A DNA stretch of 8,529 nucleotides from NCBI GenBank assembly GCA_946482165.1, contig CAMLQS010000220.1, forward strand, positions 1 through 8,529, read 5' to 3'. Positions 6,943 to 8,529 of this stretch are shown here, piece after piece. Source of the stretch: an uncultured Verrucomicrobiota bacterium. Lineage in GTDB: Bacteria > Verrucomicrobiota > Verrucomicrobiae > Opitutales > Opitutaceae. The notes under the pieces are model-generated. The model did no database searches and was not told the origin of the DNA. It saw nothing but the letters and a program-made list of their open reading frames with translations. The position numbers were made by a program, and so were the translations under genes. The number at the start of each line of letters is the position of its first letter. Positions within the stretch are counted from its first letter, which is position 1.

Positions 6943-8529
6943 ATGGTCGCCAGCTTCGCCCCCCATTATCTCGTCATCGCGCAAACGACGGAGGAGGTGG
7001 TGCCCTATTGGCCTTGGGCGGCGGTGCTGCTCACCGGCGCGGCGGCGGGCTTTGCGGCGGTGTGGCTCGGCACCCAGGCGACGCGGCGCGCGGCGCGCGA
7101 GCAGGCGCAGGAACTCCTCGAGGTGGCCAAGCGCGAGGCGCTGGTGGCGGCCGAGGAGATCAAGCAGCAGGCGGAAAAGGAGCTCGTGGCGCGACGCTCC
7201 GAGGTGAACCGCGAACTCGACCGCCGCGAGATCGAGATGGACGTGCGTCTGCGCGAGATCCGCTCGCACGAGGAATCGCTCGCCCTGCTCGACCACCAGA
7301 TGCAGCAGCGCGAGGAGCGTCTCAATCGCGAGGACAGCGCGATCCGGCAGGCGCGCGACGCGATCCGGTCTCTCTCCAAATCTCTCCGCAAGCGCCTCGA
7401 AGGCGTGTCGCAGATGGACGCCGAGGACATCCGCCGGGCGTTGAAGGAAGAAGTGCAGATCGAGTGTCAGGACGAGTTGCGCGCCCTGCGACGCCAGATC
7501 CTCGATCGCTCGGAGCAGGACCTCCAGGCCGAGGCGAAACGCCTGCTCGTGACGGTGATGCAGCGCATGTCCTCGCGTCCGAACAACGACGTGACGGCCA
7601 CCATCGTCTCGCTGCCGAACGAGGAGATGAAAGGCCGCATCATCGGCCGCGAAGGTCGCAACATAAAGGCCTTCGAGGCTTCGACCGGCGTCACGCTGCT
7701 CATCGACGAGTCGCCCCAGATGGTGCTCGTTTCGTCTTTCGACCCGGTGCGCCGCGAGGTCGCGCGCGTCGCGCTCGACGCGCTGGTGAAGGACGGGCGC
7801 ATCCACCCGGCGAGCATCGAGGAGGCGGTGAAGACGGCGACGGCCGAGCTCAACGTGAACCTCCAGCGCGACGGCGAAGACGCGGTGCAGCGCCTCGGCA
7901 TCAACGGCCTGAATCCCGAGATCATCAAGATGCTCGGCAAGCTGAAGTTTCGCTTTTCGTATTCGCAGAACGTCCTCGATCACTCGGTGGAGGTCGGCTT
8001 CCTCTGCTCGCTCATGGCGAGCGAACTCGGGCTCGATGCCAACGTGGCCAAGCGCGCCGGCCTTCTGCACGACATCGGCAAGGCGATCGAAGGCGACTAC
8101 GAGGGCAGCCATGCGTCGATCGGCGCCGATTTCGTGCGGCGCCACAACGAGACCGCTATCGTGGTGAACGCCGTCGCGGCCCACCACGAGGAGGTGAAGC
8201 CCGAGACGGTCTACGCGGGCCTCGTCATCCTGGCGGACACGATTTCGGCGGTGCGTCCCGGGGCGCGCGCCGAGTCGATGCACACCTATATCCAGCGTCT
8301 GGACCGTTTGGAAAAACTGGCGGTGTCGGTCGATGGCGTGCAGCAGGCCTTCGCGATCCAGGCGGGCCGCGAGGTGCGGGTGGTGGTCAACCCGAGCAAG
8401 GTGAACGACGAACGGGCGCGCGAGATCAGCAAGACGCTGCGCCAGCGGATCGAGGAAGAGCTCCAGTATCCGAGCACGATCCGCATCACGGTGATCCGCG
8501 AGACGCGGTTCACCGAGACGGCGGTGTGA
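6943..8529 (+). CDS. rny: Ribonuclease Y, membrane-anchored endoribonuclease
   Basis: RNase Y starts mRNA decay by endonucleolytic cuts at the inner face of the membrane. The 528 residues have the full family layout, slightly longer than B. subtilis RNase Y (520). There is a 22-residue N-terminal extension, a transmembrane helix at about 23-43 (PWAAVLLTGAAAGFAAVWLG), and a long charged coiled coil at about 45-205. The KH domain carries GREG at 235-238 in the signature MKGRIIGREGRN. The HD domain has His347, the His376-Asp377 pair in LLHDIGKA, EGSH at 387-390, HH at 414-415 and Asp432 in LADTISAVRPGAR. The C-terminal AIQAGREVRV and IRETR motifs are also intact. The start is ATG 6943; the ATG at 6933 is out of frame. 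No Shine-Dalgarno sequence is visible and the leader is pyrimidine-rich. The gene is divergent from lacZ, and strong GC bias at codon third positions is evident. Nothing needed for activity appears missing. Confidence 0.98.
   Translation: MVASFAPHYLVIAQTTEEVVPYWPWAAVLLTGAAAGFAAVWLGTQATRRAAREQAQELLEVAKREALVAAEEIKQQAEKELVARRSEVNRELDRREIEMDVRLREIRSHEESLALLDHQMQQREERLNREDSAIRQARDAIRSLSKSLRKRLEGVSQMDAEDIRRALKEEVQIECQDELRALRRQILDRSEQDLQAEAKRLLVTVMQRMSSRPNNDVTATIVSLPNEEMKGRIIGREGRNIKAFEASTGVTLLIDESPQMVLVSSFDPVRREVARVALDALVKDGRIHPASIEEAVKTATAELNVNLQRDGEDAVQRLGINGLNPEIIKMLGKLKFRFSYSQNVLDHSVEVGFLCSLMASELGLDANVAKRAGLLHDIGKAIEGDYEGSHASIGADFVRRHNETAIVVNAVAAHHEEVKPETVYAGLVILADTISAVRPGARAESMHTYIQRLDRLEKLAVSVDGVQQAFAIQAGREVRVVVNPSKVNDERAREISKTLRQRIEEELQYPSTIRITVIRETRFTETAV

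Noticed and set aside
6933..7681. Overlapping plus-strand frame from the ATG at 6933, free of stops for about 249 codons
   Set aside because: It is shifted relative to rny and reads as Arg/Gly/Ala-rich sequence without motifs. The lack of stops follows from few rny codons ending in T. RNase Y homology fixes the true frame.
6931..8283. 450-codon open frame on the minus strand, opposite rny
   Set aside because: It covers the conserved KH and HD domains of RNase Y in antisense and is rich in His, Arg, Leu and Ala. It is a composition artefact.

Overview
The window is 8.5 kb of high-GC bacterial chromosome. It holds three complete protein genes and the first codons of a fourth, and I see no RNA gene, insertion sequence, CRISPR array or phage gene. 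RNase Y together with a secreted protein of Asp-box, immunoglobulin-like and tandem beta-repeat architecture, high GC and starts without Shine-Dalgarno sequences suggests Verrucomicrobia, probably near Opitutaceae. That placement is an inference from protein style, not a measured phylogeny.

Layout, left to right. Positions 1-78 (minus strand) hold the start of an unidentified protein that may be a TPR protein and runs off the left edge. Positions 79-316 are non-coding. Positions 317-3385 (minus) encode a 1022-residue exported protein of unknown function. After 82 bp, positions 3468-6788 (minus) encode a large LacZ-type GH2 beta-galactosidase with all main catalytic residues. A 154-bp divergent spacer (6789-6942) contains two compact hairpins, one ending 2 nt from the lacZ start codon. 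Positions 6943-8529 (plus) encode a complete RNase Y, whose stop codon is the last base of the window.

How the genes relate. lacZ and the exported protein lie in the same direction and could share a transcript. In that reading, the cytoplasmic enzyme hydrolyses beta-galactosides, while the exported protein may act at the cell surface or outside it; no functional link is proven. RNase Y is a housekeeping mRNA-decay enzyme, transcribed divergently and probably unrelated to the sugar genes.

Nothing here looks like a new defence or mobile system. The observations most worth a second look are the hairpin abutting the lacZ start, a Pro/Ala-rich insertion between the two catalytic glutamates of LacZ, and the unusual architecture of the exported protein.
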